A program made the position numbers and the translations under genes. This document shows, piece after piece, positions 42,456 to 51,561 of a stretch of 64,000 nucleotides of DNA (the first letter of the stretch is position 1; each line of letters opens with the position of its first letter). Source of the DNA: Candidatus Villigracilis adiacens (GTDB taxonomy: Bacteria; Chloroflexota; Anaerolineae; Anaerolineales; Villigracilaceae); NCBI GenBank assembly GCA_016703605.1, contig JADJBU010000007.1, forward strand, positions 124,001 through 188,000, written 5' to 3'. A model generated the notes under the pieces. The model was not told the DNA's origin. It made no database searches and worked only from the letters and a program-made list of their open reading frames with translations.

Positions 42456-43544
42456 ATGGAAAACATCCTGCATATTTTCGCATTTCTGGCTGGCGCGGGC
42501 ATAATTCTTACCACCCTGTCGTCTGCCGTTTCAACCTTTGTCCTTCCGCGCAGCGCACGCAGCCAGCTCAACCGCCTGGTCTTTGGCGTGATGCGCAGGC
42601 TGGTCGAACTCCTCATCCGCTTTGCGAAGACCTACGAACAAAAAGACGCGATTATGGCGTATTACTCGCCGGTCGCGTTGATGCTGCTCGTCCCGACCTG
42701 GTATGCCCTGATCGCCCTCGGATATGCCCTCATCTACTGGGCTTTGAGCGCCGGTGATTTTTTCTTCGATTTCAGACTGAGCGGTTCGTCTCTTCTGACC
42801 CTGGGATTCACAGCCTCCGAGGGACCTTTGCTTACGCTGTTTGTTTTTTCCGAAGCCATGCTGGGACTCATCATGGTCGCGCTATTGATCGCCTACCTGC
42901 CCACCATGTACTCCGCCTTCTCGCGCCGCGAACAACTGGTCAACATGCTCGAAGTCCGCGCCGGGAACCCGCCCAACCCCTACGACATGCTAACCCGCTA
43001 TCAGCGCATTCATGGGCTGGATAAACTCGCCGATCTCTGGCGTCAATGGGAGGTCTGGTTTGCAGACATGGAGGAAAGCCACACCACCCTGCCCGCGCTG
43101 GTCTTCTTCCGTTCGCCCCGCGCCGACGTATCCTGGGTCACCTCCGCCGGCGCAGTCCTGGACTCAGCCGCCATCGTCCTTTCGTCCATCGAAATCCCCA
43201 CCGAAATGTCCGCCGCATTGTGCATCCGCGCCGGGTTTATCGCCTTCGACCGCATTGCCCATTACTTCGACATCCCGCGCCCCCGCGAACCCAAATACCC
43301 TCAAACCCCCATCAGTATTACGCGGGAGGAATACGATGGACTGATCCGCAAACTGGAGGAGGCCGGGCTTCCCATCAAGCCCGACCGCGAAAACGCCTGG
43401 CTCGATTTCGCGGGCTGGCGGGTCAACTACGACCGGACCTTGCTCGTTCTGTGCAGCATGGTCATGGCTCCCCAAGCCCCCTGGTCCAGCGACCGCGCGC
43501 CAAAATTCAAACTTCCCAAGTTGTGGATATCAAAACATAAATAA
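42456..43544 (+). CDS. Two-TM ion-channel-like membrane protein
   Basis: A 362-aa protein. An N-terminal helix (2-27) is followed by a loop with basic residues, then a block that mimics the K+-channel pore module: outer helix LMLLVPTWYALIALGYALIYW (about 75-95), a re-entrant-like SGSSLLTLGFTAS with TLGFT at 115-119 in the place of TVGYG, and inner helix AMLGLIMVALLIAYLPTMY. The C-terminal ~200 residues are soluble and unfamiliar. The filter-like sequence lacks the final Gly, so it may be a non-selective or inactive relative of the Ion_trans_2 family. Function is uncertain. Confidence 0.6.
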   Translation: MENILHIFAFLAGAGIILTTLSSAVSTFVLPRSARSQLNRLVFGVMRRLVELLIRFAKTYEQKDAIMAYYSPVALMLLVPTWYALIALGYALIYWALSAGDFFFDFRLSGSSLLTLGFTASEGPLLTLFVFSEAMLGLIMVALLIAYLPTMYSAFSRREQLVNMLEVRAGNPPNPYDMLTRYQRIHGLDKLADLWRQWEVWFADMEESHTTLPALVFFRSPRADVSWVTSAGAVLDSAAIVLSSIEIPTEMSAALCIRAGFIAFDRIAHYFDIPRPREPKYPQTPISITREEYDGLIRKLEEAGLPIKPDRENAWLDFAGWRVNYDRTLLVLCSMVMAPQAPWSSDRAPKFKLPKLWISKHK

Positions 43545-43555
43545 CCGCCATAACT

Positions 43556-43592
43556 AAAAGTGACTGTCGCCTGCGAGGTGACAGTCACTTTT
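43556..43592. terminator. Bidirectional hairpin, family C repeat, second copy
   Basis: AAAAGTGACTGTC and GACAGTCACTTTT enclose GCCTGCGAGGT. The inner 31 bases differ from the copy at 4630-4660 by one base. A T-run follows on both strands. It lies between convergent genes. Confidence 0.7.
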
Positions 43593-43611
43593 GCTTCCAG
43601 AATTAGCCGGG

Positions 43612-43634
43612 GTCGAACGTCTCCCGACGTTCGA
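43612..43634. repeat. Palindrome of family D
   Basis: TCGAACGTC-TCCC-GACGTTCGA. The same palindrome with one changed loop base is at 48761-48784. Confidence 0.55.
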
Positions 43635-43651
43635 TTTTCAATAGCGCCCTC

Positions 43652-45031
43652 TTACACCTGCGCGCCGGATGAGTTGTTTTCTCCGTAGCGTTTCGCATCT
43701 CCGATGGCTTTTTGCACATTCACAAACGGCAGCAGGATCAAGCCCATGATGAAGAAGAATATCAGGGCAAGGATGGCGATGCGCAGGTTGCCGAATATCT
43801 GGTTTGCCAGACCAAAGACCAGCGGACCGATCCAGGAGGTGCCGCGCTCGCTGATCTCATAGAAGGCGAAGAACTCGGCTTCCTTGCCCCTGGGAATCAT
43901 CTGCGCGAACAGGCTGCGGCTGATGGCTTGCGACCCGCCCATCACCAGGGCGATGAAAACGCCAAGGATGAAAAATTGGGCGGTCACGCTGTCGCCTTTC
44001 AAACCGCCGTAGGCATAGATGACCACGCCCGCCCAAATGACCAAACTGACGATGACCGATTGCTTTGCGCCGATCCAGCCTGCCAGTTTGCCCCAGAACA
44101 ACGCGCCGAAGAACGCCATGAACTGGATCATCAGGATGACCGCCGTCAACGTGGTCTGATCCTGTTCCAACCCGCCCTGAATGACCGGCGCGGCGGCAAA
44201 TGTAGCGGCGACCGCGATCACAGTCTGGATGCCGTCGTTATAAAGGAAGTACGCCAGCAGGAACTTCATCGTTTCGGGGAAGTGCCGCACTTCGCTGAAA
44301 GTCTTTTTTAACTGCTTGAAACCGATGCTCACATACGTCTCGCCCGCCGGGAGCGCCTTCGCGGCGTGCCGCGGACGAAGCCTTGCCCAGGTGAAGAACG
44401 CAAACCCGATCCACCACAAACCCGCCGAGGCAAGGTTGATGCGCACCGCCAGGTCACCGGGAACGCCAATGTCTTCGCTAAAAATGAAGAAGGCAAGGTT
44501 GAGCGCGAGCAAAATCCCGCCGCCCATGTAACCCATTGCCCAGCCATAGGAGGAAACCCTGTCCCGCTCCTCTTCGCTGGCGATATCCGGCAGGTAGGCA
44601 TTGTAAAAAACGATTGCCGCGCCAAATGAAAGGTTGGCAAGAATGAACAACACGCCGCCCAGCCACCACAACCCGCCCGTCAGCAGGAACATCAGGATCG
44701 TGGCAATCGCCCCGATCGTTGCGAATATCTGCATCATGCGTTTGCGCAGGTGGGAATAATCCGCGATCGCGCCGAGGATCGGCAGGAACAGAACCTGCAT
44801 CCCGACCGAGAACGATATGCAATACGGCAGGAAGGAATCGGGCGCGACTGGAATACCCAGGAAGGACACAGTCGAAGTCCCCGCCGCCTCCGCCGCCGCC
44901 CGCGCCAGACTCGCCACATACGGACCCAGGAAGACCGTCCCCACCGTGGTGCTAAAGGCTGAATTCGCCCAGTCGTACATTGCCCAGCCGAAGATTTCTT
45001 TTCTATCGTTGACGAGCGTTTCCGTTGCCAT
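43652..45031 (-). CDS. MFS transporter, UMF1/Atg22-like
   Basis: A 459-aa carrier with about twelve helices. EIFGWAMYDWANSAFSTTVG at the N-terminus is the hallmark of the UMF1/Atg22-like branch of the major facilitator superfamily. The paired motif SYGWAMGYMGGGILLALNLA follows in the first half, and GGSQAISRSLFAQMIPRGKEAEFFAFYE in the second half. Members of this family in fungi export amino acids from vacuoles. The bacterial substrate is unknown. It appears monocistronic. Confidence 0.88.
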   Translation of the reverse strand: MATETLVNDRKEIFGWAMYDWANSAFSTTVGTVFLGPYVASLARAAAEAAGTSTVSFLGIPVAPDSFLPYCISFSVGMQVLFLPILGAIADYSHLRKRMMQIFATIGAIATILMFLLTGGLWWLGGVLFILANLSFGAAIVFYNAYLPDIASEEERDRVSSYGWAMGYMGGGILLALNLAFFIFSEDIGVPGDLAVRINLASAGLWWIGFAFFTWARLRPRHAAKALPAGETYVSIGFKQLKKTFSEVRHFPETMKFLLAYFLYNDGIQTVIAVAATFAAAPVIQGGLEQDQTTLTAVILMIQFMAFFGALFWGKLAGWIGAKQSVIVSLVIWAGVVIYAYGGLKGDSVTAQFFILGVFIALVMGGSQAISRSLFAQMIPRGKEAEFFAFYEISERGTSWIGPLVFGLANQIFGNLRIAILALIFFFIMGLILLPFVNVQKAIGDAKRYGENNSSGAQV

Positions 45032-45217
45032 GATTCCTCCGCGAGATGGATTTTTAGAAAGAACACATGTCAGTATAAGGAGTTTCGATGGGGATGTAAA
45101 GCGGAGGCGGGTAAACGACGCATTAACACCCCCGCCTCCCGCTTGACCCTCGACCTGCTACACGCTACAATGCCCCTCCTACTCTGAAAAATTTACCGCC
45201 CAAGGACAATTCCTTTC

Positions 45218-46540
45218 ATGTTCGAAACACTCACCGGACGCCTCAACCAGATCTTCGACAACCTGCGCAAACGCGGAAAGCTCTCCGAAGCCGACGTGGA
45301 TGCCGCCATGAAGGAAGTGCGCCTCGCCCTGCTCGAAGCGGACGTGCATTTCAGCGTGGTGAAAACCTTCATTGCCAAAGTCCGCGAGAGGGCGGTGGGA
45401 ACCGAGGTGTCCAAGGCGCTCAACCCCGGTCAGCAGGTGATCAAGATCGTCAACGAGGAACTCGTTGCAACATTGGGCGATCCCGCTCCATTGAATCTAA
45501 CCGGTCCCAAACCGCGGGTGGTGATGATGGTCGGTTTGCAGGGTTCGGGCAAGACCACCGTCACCGGTAAACTGGCGCGGCTGCTCAAATCCAAGGGCGA
45601 GCGGATTCTGATGGTGGCAGGCGACCCGTACCGTCCGGCGGCTGTCAAACAATTGCAGCAGCTCGGCGAGCGGGTTGGCGTGGACGTGGAGGCGGATACT
45701 TCCATATCTCCCCCGGAACTTGCCAGGCGTTCCTTGGATAAAGCCGAAAAGGGCGGCTACACCCTCGTTTTGGTGGATACCGCCGGGCGCTCACAACTGG
45801 ACGCGCAATTGATGGATGAAGTCAAGGCCATCTCGGCGAACGTCAAGCCGGTGGATACCCTTCTCGTGATCGACTCAATGATCGGTCAGGAAGCGTTGAA
45901 TATTGCGCAGGGATTCAAGGATGCCATTCCGCTGACGGGCCTCGTCCTGACGAAAATGGACGGCGACTCGCGCGGCGGCGCGGCGATCTCCATCCGGTCT
46001 GTGACGGGTGTGCCGATCAAATTCATCGGTACGGGTGAAAAACTGGATGCCCTCGAAACCTACGACCCGGCGCGCTTATCCTCCCGCATTCTGGGCATGG
46101 GCGACATGATCGGCTTGATCGAAAAAGCCGAAGCCATGTACGACGCCGAAACCGCCGAGAAGCAGGCAAAGAAGTTGATGAAAGGGGAATTCTCGCTCGA
46201 AGACTGGCTCGAACAAATGAAGCAGATGAAGAAGATGGGTCCACTGGCGCAGATCATGGAAATGCTGCCCGGGCAGATGGGGCAGGCGGCGCGGAATATC
46301 GACCCGGGGCTGGTCGAAAAGCAATTCAAGCAGTCTGAAGCGATCATCAACTCGATGACGATCAGGGAGCGCCGCGACCCGGACATTCTCAACGCTTCGC
46401 GCCGCCGCCGCATTGCCGCCGGTTCCGGCATGGACGTGCAGGATGTGAACCGGCTGGTTAAACAGTTCCGCGAGGCGCAGAAATTGATGAAGACCCTGCA
46501 AAAGACCGGCGGCAAGGGGTTGGGCAGGTTGTTTGGATAG
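45218..46540 (+). CDS. ffh: Signal recognition particle GTPase
   Basis: A 440-aa SRP54 protein that delivers nascent membrane proteins to the translocon. The N domain starts MFETLTGRLNQIFDNLRKRG. The GTPase G1 loop is GLQGSGKTT (about 107-115), G3 DTAGRSQLD, G4 TKMDGDSRGGAA. The methionine-rich M domain has FSLEDWLEQMKQMKKMGPL and the 4.5S RNA-binding helix RRRRIAAGSGMDVQDVNRL. Length is normal. The region upstream has CTCGACCTGC-type simple repeats. Confidence 0.98.
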   Translation: MFETLTGRLNQIFDNLRKRGKLSEADVDAAMKEVRLALLEADVHFSVVKTFIAKVRERAVGTEVSKALNPGQQVIKIVNEELVATLGDPAPLNLTGPKPRVVMMVGLQGSGKTTVTGKLARLLKSKGERILMVAGDPYRPAAVKQLQQLGERVGVDVEADTSISPPELARRSLDKAEKGGYTLVLVDTAGRSQLDAQLMDEVKAISANVKPVDTLLVIDSMIGQEALNIAQGFKDAIPLTGLVLTKMDGDSRGGAAISIRSVTGVPIKFIGTGEKLDALETYDPARLSSRILGMGDMIGLIEKAEAMYDAETAEKQAKKLMKGEFSLEDWLEQMKQMKKMGPLAQIMEMLPGQMGQAARNIDPGLVEKQFKQSEAIINSMTIRERRDPDILNASRRRRIAAGSGMDVQDVNRLVKQFREAQKLMKTLQKTGGKGLGRLFG

Positions 46541-46698
46541 CAGGCAGGTTGGCCGATTCGATCTGTTTTTGCGGGTTCTCTGGTATTTGGCGGGGTAGCC
46601 ACAGAGACCACAAAATTAAATCCCCTTTCTCAAAGATATCGGCGCCATGGCAGAGAAACCCCACTTAATCCCAAAGAGCCTTTTTTCGTAGGTTCCAT

Positions 46699-46795
46699 TT
46701 AACTCACCTTACGCAGTTCCTCGGCGCTGCGACATTCACGTCGCCCTGAAATTGCGAGATAAATATCGCAGCACCGCGTAAGGCGACCTATTTAA
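46699..46795. repeat. MITE-like element, family A
   Basis: One end is TTAACTCACCTTACGCA, identical to the right end of the 41012-41143 element. The other end is GCGTAAGGCGACC. The core is shared with 13555-13640. The distal end covers the stop codon of the lipoprotein gene at 46788. Confidence 0.75.
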
Positions 46796-47657
46796 TTTGA
46801 ATCGATTGAACAAGCGCGTCGAGCGCGTTCAGGTTCGGTTGGAAAGAATCCGGGCTGGCTGAGTTCAATAAGTCAACGACGCCTTGATAATATGCATTCA
46901 TGCCGTTCTCATCCTGAACCGGGTCGCTCGGATATGGAATCCCATCCGCGTCCGGATTTTCGGCCGTGGATTGCAACGGCAACAAGATTGGCAGCATGAC
47001 GGCAATCATGTATTTTCCATCACCGGTCAACCCTTCATAATGATAATAGCTGCCATTGTTAACGACGTGACCGGGGAATTGTCCATATTGCGAAACCATA
47101 CGGACGCCATTTCCATTGTTAAGCGGAAGTATTTTTGCCTGCGCGGCATACTGCTGGCCCGCCGCCCCATTGAAGGGGATGGTGGAAAGGTTTTCATTCG
47201 TCAGCGGCATGGACGGATTTGCCAAAATTGCCTGTAACTTTTCGAGGCTGTTTTTTGCCCAGGGATTAACAGCCGCATAGTCCTGCGCGGGGTAAATACG
47301 AATCACTGGCGGTAAACTATTGCCCGTGAGCGGATAATCCATCAACACGAATTCAACATACTCCGGTGAAATACCCCAGGGTCCGGCATTTGTTTCATCG
47401 GCAGCAGGGACAAGTTCGCTGGATGCGCCACCGGCGAGACCATCCGGAATCACCAGACTGATGTTTTGGAACGAGACGGTTATCCCGCTGGGCTGGGTGG
47501 GGCGGCTTTCCGCTGCCTGCGTCACAGCCTGCAAAGTCGAAGCAACCACGGTCTGCAATTGAGTTTGATCCGCGGGCTCGCTGGGGATGGAACTCCCCCC
47601 ACATGCCGGCGCGATGAACGCAAGCAGGGTTAATAAAAGGATCAGTTTTTTGTTCAT
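46788..47657 (-). CDS. Lipoprotein, paralogue of its upstream neighbour
   Basis: A 289-aa lipoprotein; lipobox LAFIAPACGG. A short helix QLQTVVASTLQAVTQA follows, then a globular domain with ISLVIPDGLAGGAS, VLMDYPLTGNSLPPVIRIYP, NGNGVRMVSQYGQFPG and YHYEGLTGDGKYMIAVMLPI. The same landmarks appear in the same order in the 278-aa gene 10 bases upstream. It is a tandem duplicate pair. No family name is recognised. The stop codon lies inside a repeat element. Confidence 0.72.
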   Translation of the reverse strand: MNKKLILLLTLLAFIAPACGGSSIPSEPADQTQLQTVVASTLQAVTQAAESRPTQPSGITVSFQNISLVIPDGLAGGASSELVPAADETNAGPWGISPEYVEFVLMDYPLTGNSLPPVIRIYPAQDYAAVNPWAKNSLEKLQAILANPSMPLTNENLSTIPFNGAAGQQYAAQAKILPLNNGNGVRMVSQYGQFPGHVVNNGSYYHYEGLTGDGKYMIAVMLPILLPLQSTAENPDADGIPYPSDPVQDENGMNAYYQGVVDLLNSASPDSFQPNLNALDALVQSIQIK

Positions 47658-47667
47658 GTTTATTCTC

Positions 47668-48504
47668 CTAGAATCCCTTCACCAGCATGGACTCGATCAT
47701 CATATCCAATTGGTTAAGATATGGGCTGAAGGAAAAAGAGTCCGCGCTGTTTAGTTTTAGGGTTACAGCGTTGAGATAGCCCCCAAAGTCTTCCGTGCTG
47801 AATGGGATGCCGTCGGTGGGCAAGGGGGTGTTTGGGTTGTCGTCTGCGGGCAGGTAGGCGGCGTTCACAGGCAGGACCGCCTGAACGAAGAATTTTCCAT
47901 CGTCAGTCATCCCCTGGTAATAATAGTAAAAATCCCTGTTGTTGATCGGCGTAAAGTTGGTCATGACCTGGGTCAGGTAGCGCACGCCATGACCGTTTTG
48001 AAAATTTAAGCCGTGGATCTGCGCGCTGAAATCGCTTCCCAGGTGTTCGGGCAGCGGCTGCCCGTCTGAATATTGCATGGATTGGATTTCGCCGATCATC
48101 AGCGCTGTCAATTCGCTGTACCCGGAATATTCGTTCGAGCGGAAGATCATAATCTGCGGTTCGAGGCTTGTGTTGGATAATGCGTAAAGATCCAGCGTAA
48201 GTTTGATGTGTTGAGGCATGTCGCCGGACCCCGGGTTGATGTAGGGGAGTTCGACATCTGTGACGCTGGCGGATGCGGCATCGTTGGCGACTCCGTTGGG
48301 GATGAGGAGCGAAATTTCCGCAGTTTCGACCCGCGTTCCATCCGGGGTGATCTGCTCAGGTTGCGGGGTTGCCGCGGGGACGGACGTCAGCGCTTGCAGG
48401 GTTTGAGTGACCATTGTGTCGACGCTCTGGGTTGCGGCGGGGGCGGTCGCTCCGCAGGCGAGGATGATGAATAGGACGGGCAGGTATCCGATTTTCTTTT
48501 TCAT
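47668..48504 (-). CDS. Lipoprotein, first of a tandem paralogous pair
   Basis: A 278-aa lipoprotein; signal VLFIILACGA. The helix SVDTMVTQTLQALTSVPAAT follows, then the domain shared with the downstream gene: ISLLIPNGVANDAA, LTLDLYALSNTSLEPQIMIF, NGHGVRYLTQVMTNFT, YYYYQGMTDDGKFFVQAVLP, and a C-terminal helix SFSPYLNQLDMMIESM. No catalytic motif is visible. The two genes are probably co-transcribed. Confidence 0.72.
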   Translation of the reverse strand: MKKKIGYLPVLFIILACGATAPAATQSVDTMVTQTLQALTSVPAATPQPEQITPDGTRVETAEISLLIPNGVANDAASASVTDVELPYINPGSGDMPQHIKLTLDLYALSNTSLEPQIMIFRSNEYSGYSELTALMIGEIQSMQYSDGQPLPEHLGSDFSAQIHGLNFQNGHGVRYLTQVMTNFTPINNRDFYYYYQGMTDDGKFFVQAVLPVNAAYLPADDNPNTPLPTDGIPFSTEDFGGYLNAVTLKLNSADSFSFSPYLNQLDMMIESMLVKGF

Positions 48505-48627
48505 GATGGGGGCTCCGTAAAAGCAGGTTTGAGTCTATGCGGAGGCGTGGATTTACCCCATGACCCATTGATACTAATTGGAGGGTTTTGGTGGATAAAC
48601 CACTGGTGAGGTAAAACTCAAAGATAA

Positions 48628-48662
48628 GACCCGCCGCCTGAAACAGATTCAGGCGGCGGGTC
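48628..48662. repeat. Strong GC hairpin in a non-coding gap
   Basis: GACCCGCCGCCTGAA and TTCAGGCGGCGGGTC form a perfect 15-bp stem with a 5-nt loop, in the 425-base gap between hppD and the lipoprotein pair. No ORF is supported in this gap. Confidence 0.6.
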
Positions 48663-48760
48663 AGAAAGAGGCGGCGGGTTCCGCCTGGAAACTGCTTCCT
48701 AAGTTCTATCTTGCCGCGGCGGGCGGGGAGTTCACAGAGAGAACCTCTTAAAAACGTGGA

Positions 48761-48784
48761 GTCGAACGTCTCCTGACGTTCGAC
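48761..48784. repeat. Palindrome of family D, second copy
   Basis: GTCGAACGTC-TCCT-GACGTTCGAC, a perfect 10-bp stem. It matches 43612-43634. Confidence 0.6.
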
Positions 48785-48929
48785 TCTCACTCCAAAGTCT
48801 GGGGATGTTGCATGGCGTTACGCCGCCTTGGACTCCATTTTCATCCCTTCGGCTTCGCTTAGGACAAGCCTTTGGGGTGAAATTCGTTTCATGGATATTC
48901 TATGACGAAAAAATTTAAGAAACAGTCTC

Positions 48930-50063
48930 TTACAGGTTGCCGCGCCGCTCTTGCTCCAATTCCAGCGACTCGAACAGGGCTTTGAAATTCCCCTTGCCGA
49001 AGCCCTGCGCGCCGTGGCGTTGAATGATCTCGATGAACATGGTCGGGCGGTCCTGGATGGGGCGGGTGAAAATTTGCAGCAGGTAGCCTTCGTCGTCCTT
49101 GTCTACAAGGATGCCGAGTTCGTGGATGGTTTTGAAATCTTCCTTGATCCTGCCGATGCGTTCCGGCAGCATTTCATAGTAGGTATCGGGCACGCGTAGA
49201 AATTCCACGCCGTTCCTGCGGAGTTTGTCGACCGTCTCGATGATGTCTCCGGTGATGATGGCGACATGCTGCGCGCCGGGGGTCAGATAGTAATCGAGAT
49301 ACTCTTCGATCTGGCTTTTGCGTTTGCCGTCTGCCGGTTCGTTGATCGGGAATTTGACGCGCCCGTTGCCGTTCTGCATGACCTTGGACATCAGTGCGGA
49401 ATATTCGGTGGAGATGTCCTTGTCGTCGAAGTGCATCAACTGGCGGAAGCCCATGACGTTGTGATAGAAGTTGACCCAGTGGTTCATCTTGCCAAGCTGC
49501 ACATTGCCGACAATGTGATCGACGGCGGCAAGCCCGGCGGAATCGGTTTCGTGTTTCAGCGGTCTGTAGCCGGGGGCGAATGCGCCCTTGTAATCGTCGC
49601 GGTCGACGAAGACATGCAGGGTTTCGCCGTAGGTATAGATGGCGGAGGTTCGGTAGATGCCGAAGTCATCCTTCTCTTCGCGCGGCATCCACGCCGATTT
49701 GCCGCCGCGGGCTGTGGTTTCCTTCCATGCTTTTCCCACATCGTCCACGCCGAGGGCAATCACTTTCACCCCGTCGCCGTGAAGCATGTGATGTGCGGCG
49801 AGCGGGCTGGATGGAGAATAGGGCGCAGAAACAACGAAGCGCGCCTGCCCCGATTCAAGCACATAGGAGGCGAAATCGCGGTTGCCGGTTTCGAGACCCG
49901 AGTAGGCAACTGGTTTGAAGCCAAACGCCTTCCACCAGTAATACATGGCATGTTTTGCGTTGCCCACATAGAAGTGGACGTGGTCTACGGATTTGATCTG
50001 AAGAAAATCCGCCTCTTCGGTCATGGGGCGGGACGCATTCGCGAGTTTATCTTTTGCTGCCAT
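48930..50063 (-). CDS. hppD: 4-Hydroxyphenylpyruvate dioxygenase
   Basis: A 377-aa non-haem iron enzyme that converts 4-hydroxyphenylpyruvate to homogentisate with O2 in tyrosine breakdown. The N-terminal vicinal-oxygen-chelate half begins SVDHVHFYVGNAKHAMYYWW. In the C-terminal half the iron ligands are His in VDHIVGNVQLGKM, His in GAQHVAIITGDI and Glu in MFIEIIQRHG. KSQIEEYLDYYLTPGAQH is the typical substrate-side segment. Homogentisate dioxygenase is not in the window. The presence of the enzyme implies at least microaerobic life. Confidence 0.95.
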   Translation of the reverse strand: MAAKDKLANASRPMTEEADFLQIKSVDHVHFYVGNAKHAMYYWWKAFGFKPVAYSGLETGNRDFASYVLESGQARFVVSAPYSPSSPLAAHHMLHGDGVKVIALGVDDVGKAWKETTARGGKSAWMPREEKDDFGIYRTSAIYTYGETLHVFVDRDDYKGAFAPGYRPLKHETDSAGLAAVDHIVGNVQLGKMNHWVNFYHNVMGFRQLMHFDDKDISTEYSALMSKVMQNGNGRVKFPINEPADGKRKSQIEEYLDYYLTPGAQHVAIITGDIIETVDKLRRNGVEFLRVPDTYYEMLPERIGRIKEDFKTIHELGILVDKDDEGYLLQIFTRPIQDRPTMFIEIIQRHGAQGFGKGNFKALFESLELEQERRGNL

Positions 50064-50121
50064 TTTCTCTCCTTTGTCGTTCGGTCATTTTACGACAAAG
50101 ATTATCCGATTGCAAATAAAA

Positions 50122-50146
50122 AAGGATGGCTGGTGAAGCCATCCTT
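50122..50146 (-). terminator. Rho-independent terminator
   Basis: On the minus strand AAGGATGGC / GCCATCCTT with a 7-nt loop is followed by TTTTTTATTTG, just past the stop of the lipoprotein at 50159. Confidence 0.8.
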
Positions 50147-50158
50147 GAACTACATTCG

Positions 50159-51445
50159 CTATGGGCAGTATGTTAGGGAAACTCCCAATACGCTTCCGTC
50201 TGGATAAGAGGCGGTATTGCCTGCCGTGTCTTTGGCGAAGAACTGGTATTGAACTGTGCCATTGTCGCCGCCCAATTCTCCTGCGAATTGGGCGTTGAGA
50301 TCATAATTGAATCCGTACAAACCGCCGCTGGCATTGTCGTTTGGAGTCAAAGTGTTCCATGAACCTACATAGCCGCCGCTTCCTAGAACCCGATAGCGCA
50401 GGTAAACCTCGTTAAGATTATCATCCTGGGCGCGGATCGCCACCTGGAAGATGTTTGCCGCGCAGTTGGCTGTTGGATAGTAGATGTCTGTGTAGACCGC
50501 CACAGGTCCGCTCAGAATGGGGGGGGTGGTATCGCCGGATGGGGCGGGGACCGATGTCGGTGTGGGCGTTGCCGTCGGAGGAAGCGGAGGCGCGGCTACG
50601 ACAGGAACCGAGCTTGTGTCTCCGCTGGTGTGCCCCGTCACCCCGGATATCCAGCAGGATTGCGAGGCGCTGACCTGAATCAGCCACCAGCTGCTGTTGC
50701 TGTTTCGACCGATGATTGTGAGTGTTGTTCCAACCGGATAGGATGTGATGATGCTGTATGCCGTGCTGGGTCCGAAGCGGCAGTTTGCAGCCGTATCCAC
50801 AGTGAAGGTTGGCGCGCCTGAGTTCGACGGCGACGACCCTGAAACGGGAAGCGGCGTATTGGTGGCGGTTGGGACCGTTGCGCCGATCTCCGGTAGGAAT
50901 TGATAGTCCCAGCCGAAGTTCAAGCCTGTAATCGTTTCGTTGTTTTGGATGGTGTCGGATAAGTAAACGAGGGATGTGAGCGTGGTGGGGTGAGACCAGC
51001 CGCCGGGGATGAGAATTTTTTGATTGGCTTCATTGGCAAGGTCGACGCCCACGCAGTATTCGCCATCCGCAAGGTTGGCGAAGGCGTATAGACCGTTCGC
51101 GTCTGTGGTTGCGCTGGTCAGGGCGGGTGTTTCGCATGTGCCGGCGTGAAGGTCCACAGTGACTCCGGCTATGCCCGGTTCGTCGGCTTCGCGGTTTCCA
51201 TTCGCCATGGCGCTGCCGTTCCCAGTCGGGACGCATCCCGTTGGAAGCGGGTTTGGGAGCGCGCCGTCTGGCACGGCGCAAAGGTCATGCCAGACGGCGC
51301 CGGATAACCCTCCAGCCCCTGCTGGTTGAATGGGAGCCGGGGATTCTGTTTCGCCTGGGGTGGGCGTTGCGCCGGGCAGGTTGCAAGCCAGGCTTGCAGT
51401 CCATAGCGCAAGAACAAGGAAAACGATGGGGCGGTTGGATTTCAT
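50159..51445 (-). CDS. Lipoprotein with SdrD-B-like, SH3-like and Ig-like domains
   Basis: A 428-aa surface lipoprotein; lipobox TASLACNL. Residues ~45-190 form an SdrD B-like module (GGLSGAVWHDLC, DEPGIAGVTVDLHAG, DANGLYAFANLADGEYCVGVD). Residues ~215-280 look like a bacterial SH3 domain (CRFGPSTAYSIITSYPVGTTL, SSWWLIQV). The C-terminal part after a Thr/Pro linker is Ig-like (DTTPPILSGPVAVY, YQFFAKDTAGNTASYPDGSV). It is probably exposed on the cell surface and involved in adhesion or envelope structure by analogy. Confidence 0.8.
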   Translation of the reverse strand: MKSNRPIVFLVLALWTASLACNLPGATPTPGETESPAPIQPAGAGGLSGAVWHDLCAVPDGALPNPLPTGCVPTGNGSAMANGNREADEPGIAGVTVDLHAGTCETPALTSATTDANGLYAFANLADGEYCVGVDLANEANQKILIPGGWSHPTTLTSLVYLSDTIQNNETITGLNFGWDYQFLPEIGATVPTATNTPLPVSGSSPSNSGAPTFTVDTAANCRFGPSTAYSIITSYPVGTTLTIIGRNSNSSWWLIQVSASQSCWISGVTGHTSGDTSSVPVVAAPPLPPTATPTPTSVPAPSGDTTPPILSGPVAVYTDIYYPTANCAANIFQVAIRAQDDNLNEVYLRYRVLGSGGYVGSWNTLTPNDNASGGLYGFNYDLNAQFAGELGGDNGTVQYQFFAKDTAGNTASYPDGSVLGVSLTYCP

Positions 51446-51561
51446 GGTTTCTCCTCGGATAATTTATTCCGCTTATTCTATCGGGAGGAAAACAACCGAT
51501 GAAGGGTTCTTTGGTAGGGGGAAAGTTGGATACGATCTTTTAAAAAGCAAGGCGCCAGGGT

